Both the position numbers and the translations under genes were made by a program. Of a DNA stretch of 64,000 bases, positions 25,166-34,540 are shown piece by piece. The DNA comes from Lysinibacillus telephonicus (GTDB taxonomy: Bacteria; Bacillota; Bacilli; Bacillales_A; Planococcaceae). The notes beneath the pieces were generated by a model, which searched no databases, was not told where the DNA came from, and saw only the letters and a list, made by a program, of their open reading frames with translations. Every line of letters begins with the position of its first letter. Positions within the stretch are counted from its first letter, which is position 1. The stretch is from positions 1 to 64,000 of the forward strand of contig NZ_RXNR01000013.1 in assembly GCF_003966145.1 (NCBI RefSeq), given 5' to 3'.

Positions 25166-26074
25166 ATGGAAACAAGAGTAATTGTTGATTTTTATGCTGA
25201 TTACTACCTAAAGAATAAGCTTGAAGAATTCTTTTATAAATATGGAATTCAATTGACTTTTCCGGAGAAACGAAAACACAGTTCTGAAGTTTATGTCGAA
25301 GTTCCAATTAATCTAAATGAGAGATTAACTGTTGATACACTCGCAAGAATCATTTCCATTTTAGAGAGTGAATTCAATTTATCATGTGGTGAGGCTTTAT
25401 CCTTTAAATTTGATGATGAAGATTTTAAGCCATCTCCTTTTTTTGAGTTAAGATCAACCGGTAATTCTCAAAAAGTATTTTTAGAACATAAAAAAGATGG
25501 AATTGAATGGAAGACAATATGTAATTATTGCGGACTTCAAGCAAAAGTTCAAAACTCTGCTTTAGTTATAGATACTTCTAAAATTGGAGACCGATATATG
25601 GTAAATGTCGGTATTGATTATTGGGTTGTTTCGGAGAAAATGGCCATTCTAATGGAAAAGTGGAATATAACGGGTTATAAATTGCAAGAAGTGATACATA
25701 TCGGTAAAAAGACAGCTCAACCAGCATTTCAAATAATTCCGACTAGCATTCTTCCATCATGGAGCTCCGAAATGAAACACTATTATTTTATTACAGAAAC
25801 AAATGATCAATGTTCTATATGTAACATAAGAGGTCGGATTGATTACCCTTATCACTATAATAAAATTGATATTGAGCAGAATCCAATCAAAGATATAAAT
25901 ATCCTTCAAGAGTGGAAGTCAAACGGACAATGGGCATATCATCCAATTTTTTTAAGTAAAAGATTCCGAGACCTACTTATTGATAATGGAATCACTCGTG
26001 ATGTAAGAAATATGTACGATAATAATTACAAATCAAAAGATTGGTTATTTGACCCAGTAATTATTGTTGATTAG
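25166..26074 (+). CDS. Hypothetical protein with two CxxC pairs (possible zinc site)
   Basis: A 302-residue soluble protein starting at ATG 25166 after AAGGGAGG. Two Cys pairs, CNYCG (about residue 119) and CSICN (about residue 218), are widely spaced, as in zinc ribbons split by an insertion. The N-terminal about 90 residues form an alpha/beta region (METRVIVDFYADYYLKNKLEEFF), and the C-terminus ends SKDWLFDPVIIVD. The layout is vaguely like immunity-type proteins, but no toxin gene is next to it. I do not recognise the family. Low GC content fits the neighbouring ORFan genes. Confidence 0.55.
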   Translation: METRVIVDFYADYYLKNKLEEFFYKYGIQLTFPEKRKHSSEVYVEVPINLNERLTVDTLARIISILESEFNLSCGEALSFKFDDEDFKPSPFFELRSTGNSQKVFLEHKKDGIEWKTICNYCGLQAKVQNSALVIDTSKIGDRYMVNVGIDYWVVSEKMAILMEKWNITGYKLQEVIHIGKKTAQPAFQIIPTSILPSWSSEMKHYYFITETNDQCSICNIRGRIDYPYHYNKIDIEQNPIKDINILQEWKSNGQWAYHPIFLSKRFRDLLIDNGITRDVRNMYDNNYKSKDWLFDPVIIVD

Positions 26075-26350
26075 AAAATCATATTTTCCAATAAAAGCTA
26101 TTTTGAATCAGTTATTACTAATTCCTGAGCTATACTAAAAATTTAATCGATCTGGATAGCTTGATTTAATCTAATTTTACAAAAATCTTACACAAGTGGA
26201 TCTTCAAACAACACTGGTTCATTACGCTCACTTGCTATACAGGAACGAGATGAAAGTCAAGCTGTATAAGTACAAATAACAAATAATTGGGTACCAAATA
26301 GGTACCTACTATTTATTTTTTAACTATTTTTATCTTTTTCTTAAATAAAC

Positions 26351-26395
26351 AAAACAGCCTTAAACCCTTTATATAAAAGGATTTAAGGCTGTTTT
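26351..26395. terminator. Strong bidirectional terminator between the hypothetical gene and tRNA-Arg
   Basis: AAAACAGCCTTAAA (26351-26364) pairs with TTTAAGGCTGTTTT (26382-26395), and the inner bases extend the stem with one mismatch. T tracts lie on both sides. It ends the tRNA transcript on the minus strand and the hypothetical gene on the plus strand. Confidence 0.85.
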
Positions 26396-26430
26396 CGATG
26401 ATAGTTTCTTTTTCTAAAACTACCTTATGA

Positions 26431-26504
26431 CGTCCCAGGAGGGATTCGAACCCCCGACCGTACGCTTAGAAGGCGTATGCTCTATCCAGCTGAGCTACTG
26501 AGAC
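26431..26504 (-). tRNA. tRNA-Arg, anticodon UCU
   Basis: A 74-nt cloverleaf on the minus strand. The acceptor stem is GTCTCAG paired with CTGGGAC (one G-T pair), the D arm GCTC..GAGC, the anticodon loop CTTCTAA with anticodon TCT (reads AGA/AGG), and the T arm contains GGTTCGAATCC. The 3' CCA is not encoded. It is a single gene, with a bidirectional terminator downstream. Confidence 0.97.
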
Positions 26505-26631
26505 ATTGGTCAAACATGGTAATAACCATTAAAGACAATTATTATTATATGTGCATTACAGGAGAATGTCAACGGTATTTTAAAAATAAATGAAAATTTT
26601 TCTTATTTTTTTCTGAAAGCATTAATCTTTG

Positions 26632-27138
26632 TTACTCATCTAAAGGAAATCGTTTCGTAAAGATCTCTTCTCCTGTATCCGTATACCCTGTAACTTTCCA
26701 AGATTGATCGGCAAACTCAACTATAGCATAGCTTTTTTCATCAATGCCTCGGGGCTTTAGGAGGCTTCCTGGATTCACAAATAATATATTATCCACTAAT
26801 TCTGTTCCTAATACATGTGAATGGCCGAAAAATGCTGCATCAGCTTCAACCTCTTTGGCACGATATAGCAAGTTCATTGTTGTTGACTTTACATTTAGCA
26901 AATGACCATGAGCAACAAATATCTTTAAGCCCTCTACATTGAACAGTTCCTTTTCAGGATAGCGGGAATCGTGGTCGCAATTGCCGCGCACCCGTTTTGC
27001 ACCTTCTAAATAAGGATGATCAAATGGCAGCTCACTATCCCCACAGTGGATGATTGCATCGACATCTAAATGTGCATCCCGTACACGCTTTATTACCTCA
27101 GCATCCCCATGTGTATCACTCATTACTAATAATTTCAC
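26632..27138 (-). CDS. ysnB: YfcE/YsnB-type metallophosphoesterase
   Basis: A 168-residue enzyme from the GTG at 27138 (AAAGGAG upstream); the longer frame to 27225 has no ribosome site. The calcineurin-like metal motifs are all present: MSDTHGD, HCGDSE, GNCDHD, VAHGHLLN and GHSHV. Such proteins hydrolyse phosphodiesters with a di-metal centre; the physiological substrate of YsnB is unknown. The gene follows rdgB as in B. subtilis, but after a 264-nt gap. Confidence 0.9.
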   Translation of the reverse strand: MKLLVMSDTHGDAEVIKRVRDAHLDVDAIIHCGDSELPFDHPYLEGAKRVRGNCDHDSRYPEKELFNVEGLKIFVAHGHLLNVKSTTMNLLYRAKEVEADAAFFGHSHVLGTELVDNILFVNPGSLLKPRGIDEKSYAIVEFADQSWKVTGYTDTGEEIFTKRFPLDE

Positions 27139-27402
27139 ACTTAGGTCTCCTTTAATAAATGGTTTACCAATAAGAAGCATTCTTCGCCTATACCAGTGAA
27201 ATAGACACTTGTTACAAGTATACACTCATTCTTAAGCAGCTTGATGTCTTAAACAAATACTTCTTCCAAAAACTTAGCACCTTTTAAATGAATCAAAACC
27301 ACCCGATACCAAAAAGTACCGGGCTAATTTCATTTTACCAAATAATTATTAAACTTTCAGGTATTTCTCGCTAAATAATGAGTAAAATTCCGTGCAACTA
27401 GT

Positions 27403-27996
27403 TTATTTTAACAAATTCGGCAATTCTTCAGCAAGTTTACGAATAGCATTGCCACGGTGTGAAATGGCTCCTTTTTCTTCAGGAGACAATTCAGCCATTG
27501 CGCGCCCTAGTTCTGGAACGTAAAAAATTGGGTCGTAACCAAAACCATTTGTACCGCGCTTCTCATGTAAGATGACGCCCTCACATGTTCCAAAAACCGT
27601 GTATGTTTCAATGCCAGGTCCTGCAATGGCTAATGCACAGCAAAAACGAGCTGTACGTTTATCATCTGGGACCTCCTGCATTTTCTCTAGTACCTTTACG
27701 ATATTTGCTTCATCATCATGGTCGCCTGCATAGCGGGCAGAATATACGCCTGGTTCCCCCCCTAATGCATCAATTGCTAAACCACTATCGTCTGCAATAA
27801 CAAGCTTATTAAGCTCACGCGAAAGCGTCTCAGCCTTTAAAACGGCATTTTCTTCGAAGGTTGTCCCTGTTTCTTCAATTTCCATATCTGGCGCCACATC
27901 GAACATTGTTACGACTTCATAGCCTAGAGGACCAAAAAGAGCTTCAAAATCTTTTGCTTTTCCTTTATTTTTCGTTGCGATTACTACCTGTTTCAT
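27403..27996 (-). CDS. rdgB: XTP/dITP pyrophosphatase (RdgB/HAM1 type)
   Basis: A 197-residue house-cleaning enzyme that hydrolyses non-canonical purine nucleotides such as dITP and XTP to monophosphates. Signature motifs are [14 protein letters not shown] at the N-terminus, [53 protein letters not shown] and SHRGNAI. The ATG follows directly after the stop of rph, so translation is coupled. Gene order matches rph-ysnA of B. subtilis. Confidence 0.95.
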   Translation of the reverse strand: MKQVVIATKNKGKAKDFEALFGPLGYEVVTMFDVAPDMEIEETGTTFEENAVLKAETLSRELNKLVIADDSGLAIDALGGEPGVYSARYAGDHDDEANIVKVLEKMQEVPDDKRTARFCCALAIAGPGIETYTVFGTCEGVILHEKRGTNGFGYDPIFYVPELGRAMAELSPEEKGAISHRGNAIRKLAEELPNLLK

Positions 27997-28755
27997 TTAT
28001 GCTTCCTCCTTCAAAGAACCTACAAGGTTTGCTGCTTCTCCAAGTACCTCTTTTTGAATGGCAATTAGTTCAGAAATACCTTTCTCACCCAAGTCCAGTA
28101 ATGTGTTAAGTTCATCACGAGAGAAAGTTGCCTCTTCCCCTGTCCCTTGTATTTCTACAAAGCGTCCTGCACCTGTCATGACAAGATTCATATCAACAGC
28201 TGCTGCAACATCCTCAACATAGTTCAAATCTAAAATAGGGCCTAATTCATCAATGATCCCGACACTTGTTGCAGCTAAAAAGTCTACAATGGGGAATTTT
28301 GCAAACGGTTTTATTTCATGGATTTTTGCAATGGCAATTGTTAAAGCGACAAATGCACCTGTTATTGATGCAGTACGAGTGCCGCCATCTGCTTGAATAA
28401 CATCACAATCAATCCATACTGTTTTTTCACCCAGCGCTTCTAAATCAACAATGGCGCGCAAAGCTCGGCCAATTAAACGCTGAATTTCCATCGTACGGCC
28501 ATTCACTTTACCACGCGAAGAATCACGTTGTGTACGTTCAGCTGTCGCTCTTGGCAGCATAGAATATTCTGCAGTGATCCATCCTTTACCCTGACCTCGT
28601 AAAAACCCAGGCACTCTATCTTCAATTGTTGCAGTACATATAACCTTTGTATTCCCTACTTTTATAAGTACAGATCCTTCTGGATGCATTAAATAATTTT
28701 TTTCGATGTTTACTGGTCTTAATTGGTCAACCTCTCGTCCATCATGTCTTGTCAT
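27997..28755 (-). CDS. rph: Ribonuclease PH
   Basis: A 252-residue phosphorolytic exoribonuclease that trims tRNA 3' ends. The start at 28755 has GAGGAGG upstream; the longer frame to 28794 is not supported. Motifs include [72 protein letters not shown] and [20 protein letters not shown]. Its TAA stop is followed at once by the rdgB ATG. In B. subtilis gerM lies between racE and rph; here that gene is missing. Confidence 0.96.
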   Translation of the reverse strand: MTRHDGREVDQLRPVNIEKNYLMHPEGSVLIKVGNTKVICTATIEDRVPGFLRGQGKGWITAEYSMLPRATAERTQRDSSRGKVNGRTMEIQRLIGRALRAIVDLEALGEKTVWIDCDVIQADGGTRTASITGAFVALTIAIAKIHEIKPFAKFPIVDFLAATSVGIIDELGPILDLNYVEDVAAAVDMNLVMTGAGRFVEIQGTGEEATFSRDELNTLLDLGEKGISELIAIQKEVLGEAANLVGSLKEEA

Positions 28756-29095
28756 AATTGTCCTCCTCGTTGTTTCGCGCCCCCATATTAACATAATTTA
28801 AATTAAAGTACCATACACACCATTAATTTGAAACTATTTCGAAAACGCCAACACAAGCTTGTTTCACAATTAAAAACGATATATAGAGTTTCTACACACC
28901 GCTTAATTGAGGTATCCTTATTATATAATATTGTTTCTACATAACAATATTAGCTAATACCACTTGTACATGTAATAAATCGGTTGGTTTAGTTAATATT
29001 TCCCAATAACTATATATTTTTTGTTTAGCCATAATCACCTACACCCTCGAACCTCGCATCATCTGAATATTAACTGGAGCTAATCCAATAATCAT

Positions 29096-29226
29096 TTAAT
29101 CTTCAATTGCCCAGGAAATTTTACTGTGCCCACCATCACTAATATAATTGTATTTTTGTTCCTTTTGCCTCTTCCGCTAGACGATTTGTTTGGGAAAAAA
29201 TTGTTGCACTCACACTCAAATGATTT
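29096..29226 (-). pseudogene. Relic of an unidentified coding sequence between racE and rph
   Basis: On the minus strand one frame encodes SVSATIFSQTNRLAEEAKG and, after a +1 shift, YISDGGHSKISWAIED followed by TAA (29096-29098). The pieces join into plausible protein only with a frameshift, and no start with a ribosome site is present. Further fragments such as MAKQKIYSYWEILTKPTDLL lie at about 28960-29040. I do not recognise the family. It occupies the place of gerM, but similarity to GerM is not evident to me. The rest of 28756-29095 has no other recognised feature. Confidence 0.35.
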
Positions 29227-29238
29227 TATTATTTTCGA

Positions 29239-29288
29239 ATAAAAAAATAAAACTAGATATTCAAACTCAAAAAGTTTGAATACCTAGT
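29239..29288 (-). terminator. Terminator after the glutamate racemase gene
   Basis: ACTAG and TATTCAAACT pair with AGTTTGAATA and CTAGT around one mismatch (29252-29288). A T-rich tract follows on the minus strand, directly after the stop codon of racE. Confidence 0.85.
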
Positions 29289-29291
29289 AGA

Positions 29292-30086
29292 TTATAGTTT
29301 TATACGACGTATGTCTAAATTTGATTTTTTAAGCCAATTTTCAGCGATTGAGCGAAAAATTGGTACTGACCCTGTTGAATAGAAAATATGATGCGGCTCT
29401 TTTGTAGAAGTACAGAGCTGATCATTATACTCTAATAAGTCTTTTACATCCCTTGCAGTTTCCTCTGCTGAGGATAGGACCACAACATCGGGTCCAACCA
29501 CTTTTTCGATATGATGCTGGATAATTGGATAATGTGTACATCCTAATATAACTGTATCAAATTTTTTATTGGCTAGCGGCTTTAAACCTTTTGCTACTAA
29601 GTCGAATGCAAATTGTCCTTCATATTCTCCACTTTCTACAAGTGGGACGAACGTCGGACATGCAAGAGGAATTATTTTCGCCTTCGTACTTAAAGAAAGC
29701 AGCGCATTTTCATATGCACCACTTTTAATTGTACCTTCTGTTGCAAGTACGACGATTTCGTTTCGTTTTGTTTTTTTCTCAGCAGCACGTGCACCAGCAT
29801 TTATAACTCCAATTACAGGAATCGATAAATTTTTTTGCAAGCTATCTAACGCTACTGCGGTTGCTGTATTGCATGCAATGACAAGCATTTTAATATTCAT
29901 CTTTTGTAATACATTTGCCATTTGCCATGTGAATTTTAATACTTCTTGCCTGTTTCTTGGTCCATATGGACATCTTGCAGTATCACCAATATAATAAATA
30001 GTTTCATATGGTAAAACTTCCATCATTCGCTTTGCAACTGTTAAGCCGCCAACACCTGAATCAATAACGCCAATCGGTGCATTCAC
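29292..30086 (-). CDS. racE: Glutamate racemase
   Basis: A 264-residue cofactor-independent racemase that makes D-glutamate for peptidoglycan (and poly-glutamate in some species). The two catalytic Cys lie in VIACNTATAVAL and ILGCTHYPII. The N-terminal PIGVIDSGVGGLTVAKRM and YIGDTARCPYGPR are typical. It lies 10 nt after the MarR-type gene, as racE follows ysmB in B. subtilis, and is followed by a terminator. Confidence 0.96.
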   Translation of the reverse strand: MNAPIGVIDSGVGGLTVAKRMMEVLPYETIYYIGDTARCPYGPRNRQEVLKFTWQMANVLQKMNIKMLVIACNTATAVALDSLQKNLSIPVIGVINAGARAAEKKTKRNEIVVLATEGTIKSGAYENALLSLSTKAKIIPLACPTFVPLVESGEYEGQFAFDLVAKGLKPLANKKFDTVILGCTHYPIIQHHIEKVVGPDVVVLSSAEETARDVKDLLEYNDQLCTSTKEPHHIFYSTGSVPIFRSIAENWLKKSNLDIRRIKL

Positions 30087-30096
30087 AAAAACCGCC

Positions 30097-30555
30097 TCAA
30101 TCCTCTACCATTTGTAAATGTAGTTTATATAGTAATTTTGATAACATTTCTATTTCCTGATTATCAAAATCTACTAAAAGTTCATGTAAGTAGTTCTGCC
30201 TTTTTTCGATAACTTCTTGAATGATTCTTTCTCCCTCTTCAAGCAAATGTATGTGTACAACTCGGCGGTCTTGATCATCACGAATGCGCACTACTAATTC
30301 ACTTTTTTCCATACGATCAACTAAATCAGTTGTCGTACTAAAAGCCAAATACATTTTATTCGATAATTCCCCAATTGTCATATCGCCCGATTCATGTAAC
30401 CATTGAAGCGCAATAAATTGTGGAGGTGTAATCGTGTAATTGCTTAATATTTCTCTGCCTTTTTGTTTAATTAAATGTGATATATAGCGTAGTTCTTTTT
30501 CTAAAAATGCTACTGTACCATGGCTGCGCATTTCGTTGTTACTCATTAAGTGCAT
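30097..30555 (-). CDS. ysmB: MarR family transcriptional regulator (YsmB-like)
   Basis: A 152-residue winged-helix regulator. The DNA-binding region is MTIGELSNKMYLAFSTTTDLVDRMEKSELVVRIRDDQDRRVVHIHL. ATG 30555 lies only 3 nt after AGGAG, and ATG 30546 lies 12 nt after it, so the true start is uncertain by three codons. It is in an operon with racE, as in B. subtilis. The effector and targets are unknown. Confidence 0.88.
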   Translation of the reverse strand: MHLMSNNEMRSHGTVAFLEKELRYISHLIKQKGREILSNYTITPPQFIALQWLHESGDMTIGELSNKMYLAFSTTTDLVDRMEKSELVVRIRDDQDRRVVHIHLLEEGERIIQEVIEKRQNYLHELLVDFDNQEIEMLSKLLYKLHLQMVED

Positions 30556-30685
30556 TCACTCCTCAAGAATCAAATCCGTCTCAGCTACTTTTGAACTTGT
30601 GTGTACACTTAGGGACAAAAAATTTTTGCTGAAATGAAGTTAATTCTATTTTGAAGTGTTTTAAGCGAAATAGCAAGCATCCATT

Positions 30686-30907
30686 CTAATGTAGTGATAA
30701 TTCGTCTAGCCTCAGTAATTCGATTAATGCTTGTGATCTACTGGATACGCCCAGTTTCTGAATCGTGTTTGAAATATGATTACGCACCGTTTTTTCGCTA
30801 ATGCCCAACTTTTGCGAAATATCTTTTGTAGAGTAATCTAAGATTAATAACTGGAATATTTCCCGTTCTCTTTTCGTCAAAAGCGAACGATGCTGCGGGC
30901 TATTCAT
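30686..30907 (-). CDS. gerE: Spore coat gene regulator GerE (LuxR-type helix-turn-helix)
   Basis: A 73-residue protein that is little more than a LuxR-type DNA-binding domain: LLTKREREIFQLLILDYSTKDISQKLGISEKTVRNHISNTIQKLGV. GerE acts in the mother cell late in sporulation together with sigma-K and controls spore coat genes. Length and position between ysmA and ysmB agree with B. subtilis. It shows that the host forms spores. Confidence 0.95.
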   Translation of the reverse strand: MNSPQHRSLLTKREREIFQLLILDYSTKDISQKLGISEKTVRNHISNTIQKLGVSSRSQALIELLRLDELSLH

Positions 30908-30979
30908 AAGGCAACACCCTCCTATCTCCTCTTCTATGTAAAGTATGATAAGAGTTGAAAGGCTGTGAGGGCATTTTTA

Positions 30980-31426
30980 CTATTTCCCATGTAATATTAA
31001 TATTTCTTTTTCATCCCATGGAATTGCTTTTCCAGTTTGTTTATCAATTTGAACAATTGTTCCTCGACCAGTAAAACATGCCTCATCATGTTCGTTTTTT
31101 GCTAAATAATGAATATCAATTGATGTAGTACCGATTCGTGCTGCCTTTACATAGATTCGAAGTGTTTCATCAAAAAATACTTGTTTTAAATAGTCGCATT
31201 GCAGGTCTGCCACTACAGTAATTTTCGTTACTTCATCTGCAGACCATTTTGTTGAAAACCCGATATGCTTTAAAAATTCAATACGCGCATACTCGAAATA
31301 AGTAAAAGGTACGGTATTGTTAAGATGTCCAAACATATCCGTTTCAGAAAATCTTACCTTCACTTCTACATAAAACTCAAATTCTTCTGCCCAAGCTTGT
31401 GGATCTGCAATATAATTTGCTTTCAT
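30980..31426 (-). CDS. ysmA: Hotdog-fold acyl-CoA thioesterase (YsmA-like)
   Basis: A 148-residue protein from the ATG at 31426, which is 8 nt after AAAGGGG; the ATG at 31432 is too close. The 4-hydroxybenzoyl-CoA thioesterase pattern is clear: VKVRFSETDMFGHLNNTVPFTYFEYARIEFL with catalytic Asp. VADLQCDYLKQVFFDETLRIYV and FTGRGTIVQID follow. It probably cleaves acyl-CoA thioesters of unknown chain. Position next to gerE is conserved with B. subtilis. Confidence 0.85.
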   Translation of the reverse strand: MKANYIADPQAWAEEFEFYVEVKVRFSETDMFGHLNNTVPFTYFEYARIEFLKHIGFSTKWSADEVTKITVVADLQCDYLKQVFFDETLRIYVKAARIGTTSIDIHYLAKNEHDEACFTGRGTIVQIDKQTGKAIPWDEKEILILHGK

Positions 31427-31855
31427 CTTCATAACCCCTTTCCTATTTCCCCTATCCCCTTTTGTCAATTTACGCCTTGGCTAATAAGCATTCAAGTTGC
31501 GGATTCGTGTAGGATCAAGCATAATGCTTAACCAGTTAACCATTGTCTTATGGCAGAAACTCACTTAGGTTAACTTCCCTCCCCAAACCCATCACGAAAT
31601 TGCATGACTCACCGAAGGCTATATCTTCATTCAGTACTGAAAGAAGATAAAATGAATAGTGGTTCATTTATTATAACAAAAATGAAAGCCATGGCATAAG
31701 TGTTTTGTTATTGATTCGCAAGGTAAATCTTAGATGCTGTGAAGATAAAGCTTACAAATTATTGTTAAAATAGTTTATAGGAAAAGTGAAAGAAGAAGCT
31801 TCCTTAAGCTTGAACGCAACAGCCCAAACTGGCTGCCATTCTATATTATGCAAGT
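31427..31855. other. Intergenic region without recognised features
   Basis: About 430 nt between ysmA and the sdh operon terminator. It should hold the ysmA promoter, but I could not identify one with confidence. I see no coding frame with a ribosome site. Confidence 0.5.
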
Positions 31856-31906
31856 AAAATAAAAAGGGTATCTAAAAGTCATAAATTATGACTTAGATAC
31901 CCTTTT
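31856..31906 (-). terminator. Terminator of the sdhCAB operon
   Basis: A long hairpin (GGGTATCTAA with AGTCATAA paired with ATTATGACT and TAGATACCC, 31866-31902) is followed on the minus strand by TTTTTATTTT. It lies 29 nt after the sdhB stop. Confidence 0.88.
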
Positions 31907-31934
31907 ATTATACTAATACATTTATCTTTTACTA

Positions 31935-32714
31935 TTAATCAACCATATGATCTGAACCGAAGAAGTTACGGAACATTTGTACAGTTGTTGCACGGTTAAG
32001 TGCTGCAATTGAAGTAGTTAGTGGAATACCTTTTGGACATGCAGCAACACAGTTTTGTGAGTTACCGCAGTTTGCAAGGCCACCATCTCCCATAATTGCT
32101 TCAAGACGTTCATCTTTATTCATTGCACCTGTTGGGTGAGTGTTGAATAAACGTACTTGTGAAAGTGGAGCTGGTCCGATGAATGAAGATTTTTCAGACA
32201 CGTTTGGACATGCTTCCAAGCAAACACCACAAGTCATACATTTAGATAATTCATAAGCCCATTGACGTTTGCGTTCTGGCATACGTGGACCTTCACCTAA
32301 ATCATAACTTCCGTCGATTGGAACCCATGCTTTAACTTTCTTAAGAGCGTTGAACATACGGCTACGGTCTACTTGTAAGTCGCGGACAACTGGGAAAGTT
32401 TTCATTGGTTCAAGACGAATTGGTTGTTCTAATTGGTCAATTAATGTAGAACATGATTGACGTGGACGACCATTAATTACCATAGAACAAGCACCACATA
32501 CTTCTTCAAGACAGTTCATGTCCCAAGTTACTGGAGATGTTTTTTGACCATCAGCTGTAACAGGGTTTTGTTGAATGAACATTAAAGCAGAAATAACGTT
32601 CATACCTGGACGGTAAGGAACTTCGAATTTCTCCCAACGTGTTGCTCCACCTTGAGTGTCTTGACGAAGGATTTCAAGTTTAATTGTTCTTCCAGTTCCT
32701 ACTGCTGTTGTCAT
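31935..32714 (-). CDS. sdhB: Succinate dehydrogenase iron-sulfur subunit
   Basis: A 259-residue subunit carrying three iron-sulfur clusters. Cys motifs are CLEEVCGACSMVINGRPRQSC for [2Fe-2S], CMTCGVCLEACP for [4Fe-4S] and CVAACPKGIP for [3Fe-4S]. It passes electrons from the flavin in SdhA to haem b and menaquinone in SdhC, linking the citric acid cycle to respiration. It is the last gene of sdhCAB, 22 nt after sdhA, followed by a terminator. Confidence 0.97.
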   Translation of the reverse strand: MTTAVGTGRTIKLEILRQDTQGGATRWEKFEVPYRPGMNVISALMFIQQNPVTADGQKTSPVTWDMNCLEEVCGACSMVINGRPRQSCSTLIDQLEQPIRLEPMKTFPVVRDLQVDRSRMFNALKKVKAWVPIDGSYDLGEGPRMPERKRQWAYELSKCMTCGVCLEACPNVSEKSSFIGPAPLSQVRLFNTHPTGAMNKDERLEAIMGDGGLANCGNSQNCVAACPKGIPLTTSIAALNRATTVQMFRNFFGSDHMVD

Positions 32715-32736
32715 GATTAATGACCCCCCTTATGTT

Positions 32737-34482
32737 TTATGAAGAATAGTCACGTTTACGTGGCGGAATTAGAGAAACGTCAACTTCTTGATAAGTAATT
32801 TCCGGTTCACCAGTTTGTGGATTGAACTTCGCCATTGTTGTTTTTAAGAAGTTCTCGTCATCACGGTTAGGATATTCTGGTTTGTAGTGAGCTCCACGAG
32901 ATTCGTTACGTAAAAGTGCTCCTTTAGTAATTACGCGAGCAAGATATAACATGTTTTTCAACTGACGAGTGAAGTGAGCCCCTTGGTTACTCCATTTTTG
33001 TGTGTCGTTGATGTTAATGTTTTCCCAACGTTCTAACATTTCACCAAGTTTATTATAAGTAGCTTCTAATCGGTCATTATAACGAACAACTGTTACATTA
33101 TCAGTCATCATCTCACCAAGCTCTTTATGCAGTAAGTATGCGTTTTCATTACCATCCATTTTAAGAATTGCGTCCCATTTCTCTTGCTCTTCTTGAACGC
33201 GAGCATCATAGATTGATTGAGGAAGATCTTCTGCATGTTTCTTTAAGCCTTTTACATATTTAACAGCGTTTGGTCCAGCAACTGAACCACCATAAATAGC
33301 TGATAATAATGAGTTTGCTCCTAGACGGTTAGCACCGTGTTGTGAATAATCACATTCACCTGCTGCAAATAAACCAGGAATTTCAGTCATTTGGTCGTAA
33401 TCTACCCATAAACCACCCATTGAGTAGTGAACTGCTGGGAAGATTTTCATTGGTAATTTACGTGGATCGTCACCTACGAATTTTTCATAGATTTCAATAA
33501 TACCACCAAGTTTAACGTCTAATTCATGTGGATCTTTATGAGAAAGGTCTAGATATACAACGTTTTCACCATTAACACCCAATTTTTGGTTTACACATAC
33601 ATCGAAGATTTCGCGAGTAGCGATATCACGAGGAACTAAGTTACCGTATGCAGGGTATTTTTCTTCTAGGAAGTACCATGGTTTACCGTCTTTGTATGTC
33701 CAAATACGTCCACCTTCACCACGAGCAGATTCTGACATTAAACGGTTTTTGTCGTCACCAGGAATCGCTGTAGGGTGAATTTGAATGAACTCACCGTTTG
33801 CATATGAAGCACCTTGTTGGTAAACGATAGATGCTGCAGAACCAGTGTTAATAATTGAGTTTGTAGATTTACCGAAGATAATACCAGGACCACCTGTTGC
33901 CATAATTACAGCATCAGCACGGAATGATTGAATTTCTTCAGTTTGCATGTTTTGAGCTACGATACCACGGCAATGACCTTCGTCGTCTAAAACAACGCCA
34001 AGGAATTCCCAGTGTTCGTATTTTGTAACTAAACCGTCAACTTCATAGCGGCGAACTTGCTCATCAAGTGCATATAGCAATTGTTGACCAGTTGTCGCAC
34101 CAGAGAATGCTGTACGGTGATGTAGTGTTCCACCGAAACGACGGAAATCTAATAAACCTTCTGGAGTACGGTTGAACATAACTCCCATACGGTCAAATAA
34201 GTGAATAATGCCAGGTGCAGCATCACACATTGCTTTAACTGGTGGTTGGTTTGCTAAGAAGTCCCCACCGTAAACTGTATCATCAAAGTGAATCCAAGGA
34301 GAATCCCCTTCACCTTTTGTATTAACAGCACCATTAATTCCACCTTGCGCACATACAGAGTGTGAACGTTTTACGGGAACTAATGAGAATAATTCAACTT
34401 CAGTGCCTTCTTCGGCAGCTTTCATCGTAGCCATTAAGCCAGCTAAACCGCCACCTACGACGATGATTTTGCTTTTCGCCAT
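32737..34482 (-). CDS. sdhA: Succinate dehydrogenase flavoprotein subunit
   Basis: A 581-residue flavoprotein. The N-terminal GGGLAGLMATMKAAEEG binds FAD. The His in HSVCAQGGINGAVN is the covalent FAD site. The active-site region HPTAIPGDDKNRLMSESARGEGG and the helix HYSMGGLWVD are intact. It oxidises succinate to fumarate on the cytoplasmic side of the membrane. Start ATG with AGGAGTGAGGAG upstream. Middle gene of sdhCAB. Confidence 0.97.
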   Translation of the reverse strand: MAKSKIIVVGGGLAGLMATMKAAEEGTEVELFSLVPVKRSHSVCAQGGINGAVNTKGEGDSPWIHFDDTVYGGDFLANQPPVKAMCDAAPGIIHLFDRMGVMFNRTPEGLLDFRRFGGTLHHRTAFSGATTGQQLLYALDEQVRRYEVDGLVTKYEHWEFLGVVLDDEGHCRGIVAQNMQTEEIQSFRADAVIMATGGPGIIFGKSTNSIINTGSAASIVYQQGASYANGEFIQIHPTAIPGDDKNRLMSESARGEGGRIWTYKDGKPWYFLEEKYPAYGNLVPRDIATREIFDVCVNQKLGVNGENVVYLDLSHKDPHELDVKLGGIIEIYEKFVGDDPRKLPMKIFPAVHYSMGGLWVDYDQMTEIPGLFAAGECDYSQHGANRLGANSLLSAIYGGSVAGPNAVKYVKGLKKHAEDLPQSIYDARVQEEQEKWDAILKMDGNENAYLLHKELGEMMTDNVTVVRYNDRLEATYNKLGEMLERWENININDTQKWSNQGAHFTRQLKNMLYLARVITKGALLRNESRGAHYKPEYPNRDDENFLKTTMAKFNPQTGEPEITYQEVDVSLIPPRKRDYSS

Positions 34483-34540
34483 GATTACTCCTCACTCCTC
34501 TTTATTTGCTAAAAACATAGCGGATGTTCTATTGTGTTAA

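Noticed and set aside
26281-26330. GGTACC inverted repeat followed by T-rich DNA after the 302-residue protein gene
   Set aside because: The stem is only 6 bp with AT-rich flanks and a much stronger terminator follows at 26351-26395; not listed as a separate feature.
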